Part shown: one piece after another, positions 21,791 to 33,632 of the stretch | Numbering within the stretch: the first letter of the stretch is position 1 | How the letters are laid out: each line of letters opens with the position of its first letter | DNA from: Stenocarpella maydis | Taxonomy: Eukaryota; Ascomycota; Sordariomycetes; Diaporthales; Diaporthaceae | NCBI GenBank assembly: GCA_002270565.1 | Contig: NQMI01000010.1 | Location: forward strand, 422,661 to 486,660 | Direction of reading: 5' to 3' | DNA length: 64,000 bases | Notes under the pieces: generated by a model | The model's input: only the letters and a program-made list of their open reading frames with translations | What the model was told of the DNA's origin: nothing | Databases searched by the model: none | Translations under genes and position numbers: made by a program

Positions 21791-24700
21791 GATTAAGGGG
21801 GTTCCTTTTTATATATATTACTCTTAATGGGTCGCAAGTGATGTATGGGCTGGGGAGGAGGAACTAGAAGCCCTTTCAGGTGGCTGCTACTAAAGCAGTC
21901 TTCTATTTAGATGGATATATACCCTAGAGACCTGCAACCCAATTCCAGCTGGACCTAGAAAAGGGGGCAGATTACTATTAATGGGACCTATCCCCTAATG
22001 CACCTAAAGAAATTTATCTGTAAGAGGGGAATTTGGGAGCTAGTAGTGCTTTTTCTTTAGGAGGATAACCCTTCTAAAAGTTAATAAACTGGGAGGAAGC
22101 TATTAGAGGTAGCCAAATATAATATCTTCCCAGATATACTAAATAATACACTCCATCTTACTACCCCTGATCAGGATAATAATAATTGGTACTAAGACTG
22201 GTCTCTTTCTAGCTAAATAGTCCCCTAAGTGCAGGCATGCTTAAATATAGATAGCTTATATAATTCAGACTTATTGGATTCAGCTAATTAAACTTAAGGG
22301 ATAACACTATATATAAATATTCTGCTTATTAACCCTAATAACCCCAAGCTAAAGGAATATAAATTCTGGGATAAGATATAAAAAAGTTAAGATATAAAAA
22401 AGTTAAGATAATATTATATCTCTGATTAGATAAGTATACTTCTCTTGGGACTATATGCAAGATAAAAATCATTAGTTCTTGATTTACTGCTAAAAGAAGT
22501 ATTAGTAACCTGAAAAACTAGATCTACCCCAGCCTTGCCTGACCCTTTTGATCACCTTATGACTATAACTGGAGATCCGTGGGCTTATACTTGAACTTCC
22601 TAGGCATACATCTAGTAATCTCGCCTATAGCATCTATATGAGTTTCCTTATATTCTATCTTAGTAGCTACCTTAGTATACTTGCCTAGTGAGAGCTCTAA
22701 AGGAGGCATATTTAGAGGCTTATTAATTAGATTGGGATGCACATTAGTAATATAATTATAACTACTCTTGAAAATNGGGCTTTTAGGAAGGGAAAGAATA
22801 GTTTAAGTAGCTTAGATTTGCATATTAAGAAGAGGGTCTATAGGACATAAAGACTCTTACCTCTGCCCTTAAGGTTATATATCTTAATATTTGTTGCAAA
22901 GGCCTTATAAAGTGGTAATTTATAGACCTAGTTTTATAAAAGGATTGCATTCGGCTGGAAATAAGTATAGATGCCCTCTTTATAAATAGGAGGAGGATTA
23001 TATATTTTAAAAACCCTAATAATAGGAAGCAATTGCTCCTTACCCTTTCCCTTCTCTTCTTAGCTTAATTAAGGAGGAGAAGATATAGCAATAGCAAAGC
23101 TTATTTAATTAGAGAGGCTTAATGGTTTAATAATAAGATTAATAATTAATAGTTAATAATACTATTAGGGGGAAGTTAAAGAAAAGGATTAATAGGGGAA
23201 AAGCAACTTTAAATACGAAAAGTCAGAGAGGGGAGTTCTTATCAGAAGTATTCAAAGCAGTAAAGGTTGCTACCTAATAGAAAAGGGAAGAAAGTTAAGT
23301 AATTTACTAGCTTGAGTAATTCACCTATCTTAAGGCTCCCCTTCTGATAAAAGCCCACCTTTCTGCCATAACCTCCAACCCAACTACTTCTTTTATAACC
23401 ACCATACCTCGGCTGGTCTCTAATTAGTGCAGCACAACTTGCATCATCAAGACTCAAAAGCTGCTATAACCATTAACCTCTACCCTCAAAACTCATCACC
23501 TCCCCTCTATTACCTAATTTCTTCTTACCTTAGCACCCTTTTTTCCAGTCTAACTAATCAGAAAGATATCTTCCTTAAGCTAGCAAATAATAACAAAAGG
23601 TAAGAGAAAGAAGAAGGGATCCCCATTAATCCAGTTTATAGCCATTAATAGTCCAAAAGGCTAAGTCAGCCCTATAAATGATCCCAATGCCCCCATGCCT
23701 ACTATTAAGTACCCAGACCCTTTTAATTAGGTTGGCCTTAAAGCATGACTTTTAGCGTTACCCTTCATTATAAATTTTAATAATATCAACCCTATATAAT
23801 AGCTAAGATTTCCCAACCCATATAATATCTGTAATTAAGGAAATTAGAATCGTAGAGCTAGTGCAAACCTAATAAAAGACCTATTTAAAATTAGAATCCT
23901 TAATAATAGGTTAGCACTCTCTCAAGCTTTTAATATATTAGACCTTTCAGTACAACCGCCGTTCTTTTAGAACCAAAAATGGGGGCATAATAATCATATG
24001 CAGCGGGTGGTGGATACATATTTCGAGGGCATCAATCCCTATCCTTAATTTAGAGACCCCCCTAGGCAGAAGAACCTATTTAATACTTACTACAGCAACT
24101 TCCTCATAATCCTTTATAATGCAGAAGGTCTCCTAGCTTAAGAGGTATGCTTGCATACTGATTATATTCTGGGGCTTATTAATTAGCAGCTAATTAATTT
24201 CAGCAACCTAGTCTTTATAGTGCCTATAACCTATAATGTTAACAGAGAACCCCCCAGATCGTAGAGATACCACTTACTAAAGGATAGCTAGAGGTTCATT
24301 ATCTAAGTTATGTATACCCCAAGCCATTAGGTATTAAGCATCTTTAACAGGAATACTAAATGACTTAGTATAATTAATACTTATCCTGATTGAAGAACTT
24401 ATGATAGGATGTACCCCTGTATAAGGGACTGTATTATATACTTCCTTACTCTTAGGCTACCTAAAGGATTCTTAAAATAGGTATGCACGGCGATTTAAGT
24501 GAAGGTTATACTGCAGCTGGGATTAACTGCCTGTAGACTTCTTATGGCCACCTATATTGCCTTTTTCTTTTAAGAAAATTGTGGAAAGAATGGCTGGAAG
24601 TTTGGAGACTGAATTAAAATTAGGCTGCTTGAATCCGCCCCTCCTAGCTTACCCGCTAAGAAAGCTTTAGCTTTTATCTAGGGTTTTACTATCTAATTGG

Positions 24701-25722
24701 AAATTAATGGATCCAGGTATCTAATTAGGGGTATCCAGAATACTCTAGTTATTAGCTATAATAAGTATAAGAGGCTTATAGTAGGAAAGAATATTATATA
24801 CTTTTAAGCTAATATCTTAGGAATAAATAAGGGGGAGACCAAGTATTATGCTATACCTGGTGTGAGATCAGAACCGGGATAAAATCTGCTGGGCTTCCTT
24901 ATAGCAAGATTTAATAAGGCTAATCTTTTAAGGCCTACTAATATCCGGACTTCCAAGTTGAGTAAAACTCCTATTACCCCTAATAGCTTAAAGAACCAGC
25001 CACCTATCCTAACATCTAAGACACTTGGTACGGCCGTGAAGGATCTGATCATAATATTTGGGCTTAGACTTCATAAGGACCCATCTAAGATACCTAAGCC
25101 TCTGCCTCAGGCAGATGGGGTATAGATATATAGAGAAGATGGTCTTGGGATACCAAGTGAAGTAAGAACTGCTCTATAGATGCCTAATCAAAATAGGGCC
25201 AGAATGCTATAGGGTAACCCTATTAAACTTCTCTTATAGCAGATATTAGAGGCAAGCATTAAGAATATATCCTTAGGAGGAAATATAAATATGGGTGGGA
25301 TAACCCCTAAGTAATTAGGTATCTTAAGGTCTTTATTATTATCTCTATCCTTTATTCTAGCTATACTGCTATTATATTGCTTATTACCTGCTATAATAAG
25401 AATTATAATAATTTAGGAGTATAACTAGAATGCAAGCAAGTGGGTGGGGATTAAGGAAGTAAATTGCTAGGTTCCTATGCTAGCAATTAGTAATAGCTAT
25501 TAATCCTGGGCTTATAAAAAGGCGGCTAAGTAAGAGGAGAAGGATTGCAGATTAAGTGTGCTATAGCAAAACGAGAGTAAGGATGAGCGGGCCAGGAATT
25601 AAGAGCTATAAAGGGTCCAATAGAGCTGAATTTGGGTGGCTTATCTAATTAGAGGAGGAAAGTAATTTTAGTTGTTTTGAGTGGATTATTGCTTGTTCTT
25701 TATAATGATCTGGAGAGGGGTG

Positions 25723-26120
25723 TATTCTGGGGTCTAGGGGAACTGGTATGTTTTGGAATCTGGAGGAAAACCAGCCTTAGTATTTCCCCCCCCCCCTTTA
25801 AGACTATAAGAAGGGGCCTTCCTGTATTGCTTTTAAGAAATTTCTAGTCCTAGAGAATTAATCTTTTTATACCCTATGAATTTATATTTATTAGATATAT
25901 ATGTGTGTACTGTGAAATTATTTCTTATGCCCTCTTTTTCTGCCTCTCCTTTTTGGCACCCTTTATTCCCCTTATAACTCTCCTATTGCATTAGGGGCTC
26001 CTCTTCTTGCCTTCCACGCTCCTCTTGGGGTGGTTGCTTGATCAGGGCTCCAGCAGAACGTGTGCCTTTTTGTGTGTGTGGAGGTTTTGTCCTCTCGCTC
26101 TCCCTCTTGGCCCGTTTTCA
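25723..26120. repeat. Right LTR of the internal element
   Basis: Second direct copy of the 18665-19063 repeat, ending CCGTTTTCA. Alignment shows transitions in both strand senses plus a small indel in a TA/TG-rich run. The sequence immediately downstream is Ty3/gypsy polymerase relic. Confidence 0.8.
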
Positions 26121-28560
26121 GTATAGGAGTAATGATGGATCCTGAGAAGATAAGAGTAATTACCAAATAGGAGAGGCCTATATTGATAAGAGGCATATAA
26201 AGTTTTTTAGGGTTTGCTAACTTTTATTAGATATTTATTAAAGACTACTCCCAAAAAGTCACCCTTTTAATAGCATTAATTAGGAAAGGAGTGCTATTTT
26301 TATAGATATAGGAGTATAATGAAGCCTTTTAATAGCTTAAGGAAGACTTTATACAAGCCCTAGTCCTTATATAGTAGGATCCAACTAAGAAGATCTTTAT
26401 AGAGGCTGATTGTAGCAGCTGGGGCCTTAGAGGGGCCCTCTTGCATAAGGTTAATGGGGTACTAAGACCTGTTGCCTTCTATTCAAGGAAGCTTATGATA
26501 GCTGAGTGGAATTACTTAATTGCTAATAAGGAGATGCTAGCTATTATGGACTGCTTATAGTAGTAGCACGCTAAACTACAGAGTATTAATAGGTTTATAA
26601 TTCTCTTAGATTATAAGAACCTTAAAAAGTTTATAATAAAGTAACAGCTTTTAGAGCCCTAGATATAGCATACAGAACTTCTAATGGAATTTTCATTTAA
26701 TCTAGTTTACTAATTAGGTGAGGATGCTATTATTCCAGATACTCTCTCTTATAAAGACCAGGACCAGGCAACCCTTAAGGATATAAAGGTAAGGAACATT
26801 TAGATGATTTTGAATTTTACACTAGTAAAGTAGCAGGTTAACTCTATATGGGTTAGAAGGGCTATAAAGAAGTTAGTAAAGACTAAGGCCTTTAATAATC
26901 CGGAACTATAGCAGTTATAAGAGAAAGCCATATAAGCGGATACAGGGTACTAGGAGGTTTATCAGGTAGTATAAAGAGGTAACTGTAAGCTTAAGCCTAG
27001 ACTGCAAATATGCGTCTAGATTGGCAAATGTTATATAAACTCTAACAAACTCCTACAGCATAGGGAAAGACTTTGGATCTTAGGGGCCCTAGTTACCCAG
27101 AAGGAAGAATATAAGAAAGCCAGCCCTTAAGACTTAGAAGCTGATAATTACCGCACAAGACTCATTTAGATCACCCATAATTCAGCAGTTAATAAGTATC
27201 CTAGCTAGAAGGGTATAATATCTGCAATAAGTTAGTATTTTTACTAGCCCTTAATATAATAAAGAATCCAGCAATTTCTGCACAACTGTGATATTTGTAG
27301 TAGGATAAAGGCCTAAAGGGAAATAAGAAAGGCATGCTTAAAGCCTCTACTAGTTCCTAATAGATACTATAAGGAAATTACTATAAACTTTATAACCACC
27401 TTTCTAAATTCAAATAGCCAAGACTACTTATATATACCCCAGCTTAGAGGGTATAAGTATATATGGGTTATTTGCAACTATTTAAGTAAGGATATTATGC
27501 TAGAACCTATGGAGACTATAAATGCGGAAGCATGTGTATAGTGCTTCCTCTAGTATTAGGCTAGATATTATGGGTAGCTAAAGGCTATTATATCTGACTA
27601 TAGGCCCAACTGGGTAAGCTACTTCTGGAAGTATATGTGCTGATTATTAGGGATTGAATAACGCCTGAGTATAGCATATTACCCTAAGATTAATAAAGGG
27701 CTAGAATGTATAAATTAGGAAATTAAGGTATATCTAGCAGCTTTTATTAATTGACACCAGGATGACTGGGTGGATTGGCTACTAGCGTCTTAGATAGCCC
27801 TAAGGAACCAGAAGAATGTAAGTATAGGTATATCTGTATTCTTTATAATAAAGGGGTATAACCCTAACCTAATTGTCCTAGTGATTAAGAATCAAGAATT
27901 AGAAGGCATTATAATAGGGCCATTAGAGCAGCAGGCAGTATCCTTTATCTAGAGGCTCTAACGGATAATAAACCTCTATTGAGCTACTATAGTTTTTGCT
28001 TCCTAAACCTAGGAAAATGCAGCTAACTGAAAGCACAGGCTAGCACTACACTTTTAGGAAGGAGATTTAATATAAGTGGATTTATAAAACTATTGCTTAT
28101 TACGTCTTAAAAAGAAACTTAATTGGAAATATGTAAAGTTTAGGGTGGAAAGAATAATATTCCCACTAGTAGCAGAAATCTCTAGATTCCCTAATAGCTG
28201 ATATATAAAAGTGTATATTAAATACCTCCACTATATAGCCTAAGACCTATTACCCGGCTAGAAATATATGAATTCCCAGCCCCTAGTAGTAATTATTAAT
28301 ACCTACTAGGAATATTTTATAGAAAAACTACTATGTGTATATATAAAGAGGATGGGCAGAGGTATAAAATAAGAAGCTCTAGTTAAGTGGATGGGGTATT
28401 AGGATCCTATTTAAACCGATCTAGAAAACCTGAAACAAACCTTAGCTTGGGATGAATTTAAGAAGTGGTATAGCAACCCTCACCAGGAGGATGGGCTAGC
28501 AGCAGCATATAATGCTTTTAACACGGGACCCAAGACAAAGCATAAGGAACCTACTAAAGG
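26121..28560 (+). pseudogene. RIP-degraded Ty3/gypsy pol relic: RT end, RNase H, integrase, chromodomain
   Basis: In order on the plus strand: the C-terminal edge of reverse transcriptase (FLGFANFY at about 26205), RNase H with the EADCSSWGL motif near 26400, a degraded integrase zinc region, the integrase core (SDYRPNWVSYFWK near 27590-27640 and later GLECINQEI), and a chromodomain-like end (ALVKWMGY near 28380). Each is broken by stops at Gln, Trp and Arg positions. The N-terminal part of RT and the protease are missing next to it, because the 399-bp LTR abuts it. It cannot code for active protein. Confidence 0.75.
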
Positions 28561-29790
28561 AAAGAGTAGGGGGCAGACCGTATAGGGCTAAAGGATAGCT
28601 CTTATAGTAAAGGGGGTAAAAGGAGAGGAGGATTCTTAAGCAATATAATTATTTAGCGGGACTCTATATAAATGGGACTGGAAATTACGCAAAAGAAGAG
28701 GGACTTAAATTCCTAAAGAGATTTATAAGATATCTATTAGTATGAAACCTATCTTAAAAAGGGACATAAAGGGCTACTACAAAAACTGATAACTAAGACC
28801 AGAAATCCAATTATTTCCTACTAAAAACAGATTTATTTAGGGGAAACTGGTAATAAAGTTTCAATTATTTACATTTGCATATAGGATAATAGGGCTAGAA
28901 AAAGCAGCTAGGGTATATTTACTAGGAAACCATTAGTAAGAGTGCAGAAGCTAATAATATTAGCACGGGATTACTTATAGAAGGAAAATATAGGCATTCT
29001 TACATATAAGCATAATATAATAGGCAGCACAGACCTTTTTAAAACCCGTATCCTATTATAATTAGCGAAAACTAAAGATAAGTATATAAAAACCACATAG
29101 ATTGGATTAGAAATACCTTATAGATCTAGTTAGCAGAAAGCTCCTCCTATATATAAAAATAGTCCTAATACTTCATAATAAGGGGAGGTATAGCATTATA
29201 GGGTTACTATATTATCAGTAGAATCTAACTAAATTAGCACAGAAGTTGCATATTTTAGCCTGGAAGCAGGGATAATAAGAATTATAAACCTTACCACTTA
29301 TACTAGTATAGGTCTTATAATTAGCGCTAGTAGAAATATAGCGGAAGTACTTATACTCATTTTTGCCCTAAAGAGTTAGGAAACTAAGTAAAGACAGTTA
29401 GAAACTATAGACTTACCTACTACTATAGATTTAGTGGGTAAATCACAATTGCATTAGGAGGTATTATAAATGAGGCTAAAAATTAGTTTCCAAGGAGATT
29501 ATTACAGACTTCTAGGAGTTAGGGCTAGAAATTACAAGCTTTTAATTAAAAGTGGGATACTTACTAGTTTGATTTAGTTATTATTAAAAAATAAGGGAAG
29601 AAGTATAAAAGCTAGAAAATTTAAGGGTTTAAATACTTAGGACCTCTAATTAAATTAGCTTGGAGGCTACCTCTAGTTAAATTAGGATGGAGGCGGGCCA
29701 CTAATTAATTCTAGTTAGCAGCCTGCCCTGATTGGAATTCAATCTAATTTAATTAGCGGTTATATAACCGGTTTTAAAAGAGGGGGATAA
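28561..29790. mobile_element. 3' part of the gypsy relic, non-coding
   Basis: AT-rich sequence with scattered stop-broken frames after the chromodomain. It ends in a purine tract (AAAAGAGGGGGA, about 29776-29787) of the polypurine-tract type immediately before an LTR-like start. Confidence 0.45.
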
Positions 29791-29970
29791 TGTTATAGGG
29801 TAGAACCCTAGGTATTAGTGCAATCCAGCTCCCTCCAGACCCACTTGGGATTCCGCACATAAGAGCCCGGATTCCGAACTTACAAGATTTTCCTTCTTCT
29901 TTTTCTCTCCTTATCAAACCTAGCTTAGCTACAGCCAATATACAGCGTTGGCTTATATGCACCTGTCACA
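29791..29970 (+). repeat. Candidate 3' LTR (180 bp)
   Basis: Begins TGTTATAGGG just after a purine tract and ends CCTGTCACA, so it has TG...CA ends and the expected neighbour signal. It is notably less AT-rich than its surroundings. I found no second copy in the window, so it may be the 3' LTR of the gypsy element with the 5' LTR lost, or a solo LTR. Confidence 0.45.
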
Positions 29971-31490
29971 AGTACTATAATAATATATTTATAAAAAGAT
30001 TAATAAAAAGGGGGACTTTATATTTAGAATACTATAAGCTAAAATACAAGTAAGCTATATATTAATATTTAATATAAGGTATACTATTTAAGTGATATAG
30101 TAGGCTTAAGTTATATTTAGGATAGTATTAAGATTATGAGGTTATAAGAGATAAATTAGCTTTAATTATAATTTATTATACCTAATACTTACTAACTAAC
30201 TCGTTATTATAAGATATTAGCAGAAGATTAGCTATATCTTCTATATTCTTAAGTTATATTAAAAATCCTTAAATATTTTAATTAATAATATATTTAATAA
30301 ATACTTATTCTTCAATTAAGTAAAGTTTATATTTTTTAGTATATAAGTCTTTATAGCTATAATATTATATTATCTTACATTATAGTATAGTTTAAGATAT
30401 ATTAAAGATCTTAGTTACTATAGCTATACTTATAAGTTTTGTATTATTTCTTTAGGATTTCTAAATAGCCTAAATAATTAATAGTAATTTACCTTCTTAA
30501 GATTTAGAATACATATTATTATTACAGAATTATAATATATTAAAGATTTAAATAAGAAGAGAAATATAAGAATAATGTAAAAATTAGCAATATAACTAAT
30601 ACCAAAAAAGGGATATTATAAGGGTTGTGAATATAAGCAGAGTGAATAGGTATATACAGTAGCTAAGTAGCGAAATAGTAGTATGTAAGTGCTGTATTCC
30701 TGGGGAGATAGATATAGCTAAACTTGCCCTTCCTCTCTCCTCCCTCTATTCACTCCTTCTCCCCCCTTTTATATAAGAATCCCTCCTTACTACTTTATTA
30801 CTCTGAAGCTACTTGTAACTTATGTCTTTATAATAAGCCCCTTTAGCATAGTCTTGGGGTGAAACCTTTAATGTATAATCTTCCTTAGCACTATTTAGGC
30901 TGCCCATTGCATACTAGTTGCTTCTTCATAGCATCCCTATAGGACCGACCCTTAGGTGCCTCAACCTAGAGTAGCATACTGGACCCTAATAGCTATCCTA
31001 TATAAATCTTAATATTTTTTAGCCCTATTATACCCACCTTAACCCCTCTAAATTTATAAAATTAATTAAAAATAAGTAATTAAGTATAATTAGTACTAAA
31101 TAGTGCTAATTTTTATTATATATTTAGCCCTAGGTAGGTGCTAGGATAGCCTAAAGTTAATAAATTTGCTAAAGCTGGCTACTTCCTAGTTCTAGCTACT
31201 TCCTAATACCCTATGTTACTAATAAACTATATTAATTAAATATAGTTAATATTAATTAGTAATAACTTTTATTAGTTATTTAGTATTAAGATAGTATTAA
31301 GGTTAGCTAAAGTTAGTAAATATAGTAAACTTATCTTACTTAATAAGTTACTAATATATTTTATATAGTACTAAACTATATTAAGCATTCTATAAATACT
31401 ATATTCCTTTTATAATATATTTTATAATACTTATTAATAAATCTTTTTAATTAATATAATAAACTAATTATATTACTGGAATATCTAGGA
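29971..31490. other. AT-rich, RIP-like non-coding DNA
   Basis: Very AT-rich sequence with no coding trace. A GC-richer island at about 30626-30960 with a TATA box (TTTTATATAAG at about 30769) resembles another short LTR remnant. The block ends sharply near 31490, where composition returns to normal. Confidence 0.5.
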
Positions 31491-32591
31491 ATTATGAAAG
31501 ATAGAATTGAGAAAGGATTTATAAGGCCTCTTGAGTCATCCGGGCCAAGTATAGCTTGGGTCTAATGGGTTTTTAGCTATGGGGTTGTCCCATGTTAGCC
31601 CCCTACTTTAGCTTAAAAGAGAGAGCCTCGACTGGATTAATAGAAATAACAGTAGGGTGAATATCTAACTCAGAACGAGTGGGTCTGGCTTGGGATCACA
31701 GCATCACATGGCAGTTTGATCAATCATGGTCTCACAGCGTCCTCTCTGGGGCCTCTCCGATATATCTGGGGTGTTGTGCAATGCTTGGGTTAAGGTTGCG
31801 ATGGGAACATTGGCCGGTGTAAGTTGGGACACCCGCAGGGCACGCACTAATACATATCATATATGTTGAGACCTAATATGTACTTACATCTATTCATATA
31901 TGTGTATAGAGACAACAAAACACATACTAAGGTCAGAAACCTCCCTCCAAGCAAATGCATCTAGGTATACCATAACTAAGAACATCACACTCCTGGAATT
32001 GAGTATACCATATCTAGATATTACATCTAGGACATATCCAGGTATACCATAACCAAGCACACCATACTCCTAAAGTTTGGTATACTACAGCTATGCATCT
32101 AGGACATATCCACGATAGAATGGAGTGCGGAGATGATAGTATTCAGAAAAAATAGACAGACGGCCCAGAAATCTTTAATCGCCAGGCCTGCACAGCGTGA
32201 ATGTTTTCAGACTGTTATTAAAATCCATCCTGTTGAACATCCGCCATTGTGAAATCATGACACTGCATGTGGCATATTCTTACTATAGGACCAGTTTGTC
32301 GTGAGCATGCATCAAGTCTAACCCCGATTCAACCCGGGATAGTGACCTGAAGAAAAGCAATGTTGGTGTTCATTCCGCATTATTATAAGCCATTTTGGTA
32401 TCATAAGTCCTGAAGCCATGTTCCCCGGGGCCTCAAAACCACTAGTTGAGCAACGAATCCATTGCAGAGCAAAACCCGACCCAAACGCCATCCCGCTCAT
32501 CCCATCGTGAACAATCATGACATACTAGGTGGCCGCCGGTCCCAGGTCTTTCCCAGGCCTTTCCCCGGAAGCCTTGAGGACGCCCGACGCA
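31491..32591. other. Intergenic spacer after the transposon block
   Basis: Normal-composition non-coding DNA between the AT-rich block and the 3' end of the amidohydrolase gene. Apart from the two-copy tandem repeat listed separately I see no feature. Confidence 0.55.
31961..32110. repeat. Two-copy tandem repeat of about 75 bp
   Basis: The units at 31961-32038 and 32039-32110 share blocks such as AGGTATACCATAAC, CATACTCC/CACACTCC and ATCTAGGACATATCC in the same order. They differ by substitutions and small indels. Confidence 0.6.
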
Positions 32592-33632
32592 TCACGCCCA
32601 CAGCTCCTCCGCATTGTCCCGAAAGATCCTCTCGGCCAGGTGCTGGCTTCTTCCGCACCAGGACAGCACGTGCTCAATCCATGGTCGGATATCGAGCCCC
32701 TCGAACCTGGTGTGGGGCCAGTCCGAGGCGAAGATGGCCCTCGTGTGGCCGGCGACACGGATCAGCTCCCTGGCGACGGCGTCAACATCCCTGATGTAGT
32801 CCCTGCCCCTGCCGAGGCGGTACGGCGCCGACAGCTTGACGTAGGTGCGGCCGCCCTGGAGGAGCCTGATGAGGGAGCTGAAGCCGCTCAGGCTGTAGGG
32901 GTCGAGCCGCGCCGACGGGGAGGCCCTGGGCGGCGAGGAGAGGTCTGGCGACCCCATGTGGTCGATGACAAGCCTCACACCCAGGGCGGGCATCACCTGC
33001 TCGAGGATCTTGACCATGTCCAGGGGGATGTAGAGCTGGATGACCCAGTCGAGGGGGCGCACGGCGTCGGCATAACTGCGCAGCACGGCCTCCATCTCGG
33101 CGTGGTCCATGGTGTTGCCGGTGGACCGCAGGTTGAGCCGCACGCCTCTCACGCCTAGGCGGTGCCACTCGCGAAGCGTCGAGGACGGGGTGGCGGCCGG
33201 GTCGAAGGCGACCACGCCCCGTGCCCGCGCGGGGCCGAAGGCGCGCAGGGCATCGAGCAGGCACGAGTTGTCGTTGCCGTATATGGAGGGCTGGACTATG
33301 ACGAGGTGCGAGGCGCCTATCGAGGTCTCAAAGTCGATGGCCTGCGAGACGGTGAAGGGGCTGGGAGTGTAGACGGCTGCGGACGACAGGGGGTAGCGGT
33401 CCGGGATGATAACGTGCATGTGGGAGTCCCACGACGCTACTGGGATGCGCAACGGGGCTTGTGTTAATACGCATTCCGGTGTGCTGCCCCTCGAGTCCTC
33501 CAGGTGCGACGAGGCCGCCTTATCGGTCACGTCGATCAGAGACGGACAGGGAGAGAGGGGCCTGGATCTGGGCGAGGAGGGCCGCTTATCAAGGACCCCG
33601 GCCGGGAAGCGGTGCCTGAGCAGCGCAGCCAT
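32592..33632 (-). CDS. Amidohydrolase-2 family (LigI/pyrone-dicarboxylate-lactonase-like) metal hydrolase
   Basis: Single-exon frame of 346 residues from the ATG at 33632. The TIM-barrel hydrolase signature is present: H71xH73 in DSHMHV after strand 1, the barrel sequence GVRGVRLNLRS at 162-170, DHMG with His225, and the catalytic Asp304 in FASDWPHT. The family includes 2-pyrone-4,6-dicarboxylate lactonase and other hydrolases that open small lactone or dicarboxylate rings in aromatic catabolism. The true substrate is unknown. Residues 1-65 form a Ser/Pro/Arg-rich extension not typical of the family. A mitochondrial or disordered leader is possible, or a later start. It is divergent from an MFS transporter across 1.66 kb. 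Confidence 0.88.
   Translation of the reverse strand: MAALLRHRFPAGVLDKRPSSPRSRPLSPCPSLIDVTDKAASSHLEDSRGSTPECVLTQAPLRIPVASWDSHMHVIIPDRYPLSSAAVYTPSPFTVSQAIDFETSIGASHLVIVQPSIYGNDNSCLLDALRAFGPARARGVVAFDPAATPSSTLREWHRLGVRGVRLNLRSTGNTMDHAEMEAVLRSYADAVRPLDWVIQLYIPLDMVKILEQVMPALGVRLVIDHMGSPDLSSPPRASPSARLDPYSLSGFSSLIRLLQGGRTYVKLSAPYRLGRGRDYIRDVDAVARELIRVAGHTRAIFASDWPHTRFEGLDIRPWIEHVLSWCGRSQHLAERIFRDNAEELWA

Larger units (their letters stand above)
19064..25722. mobile_element. Internal region of the 399-bp-LTR element, heavily degraded
   Basis: About 6.7 kb of AT-rich DNA between the two LTR copies, full of stops in all frames. Two protein traces were seen on the plus strand: a retropepsin-like stretch at 21440-21790 and an unassigned coding relic at about 23990-24830 (phrases such as YFEGINPYP and NREPPRS). 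No reverse transcriptase or integrase could be recognised by eye. It may be a large non-autonomous element, a composite of several insertions, or RIP damage may hide the polymerase. One n occurs near 22776. Confidence 0.55.

Noticed and set aside
26207..28560. Possible active retrotransposon polymerase
   Set aside because: Dozens of in-frame stops and missing N-terminal RT; clearly a relic.
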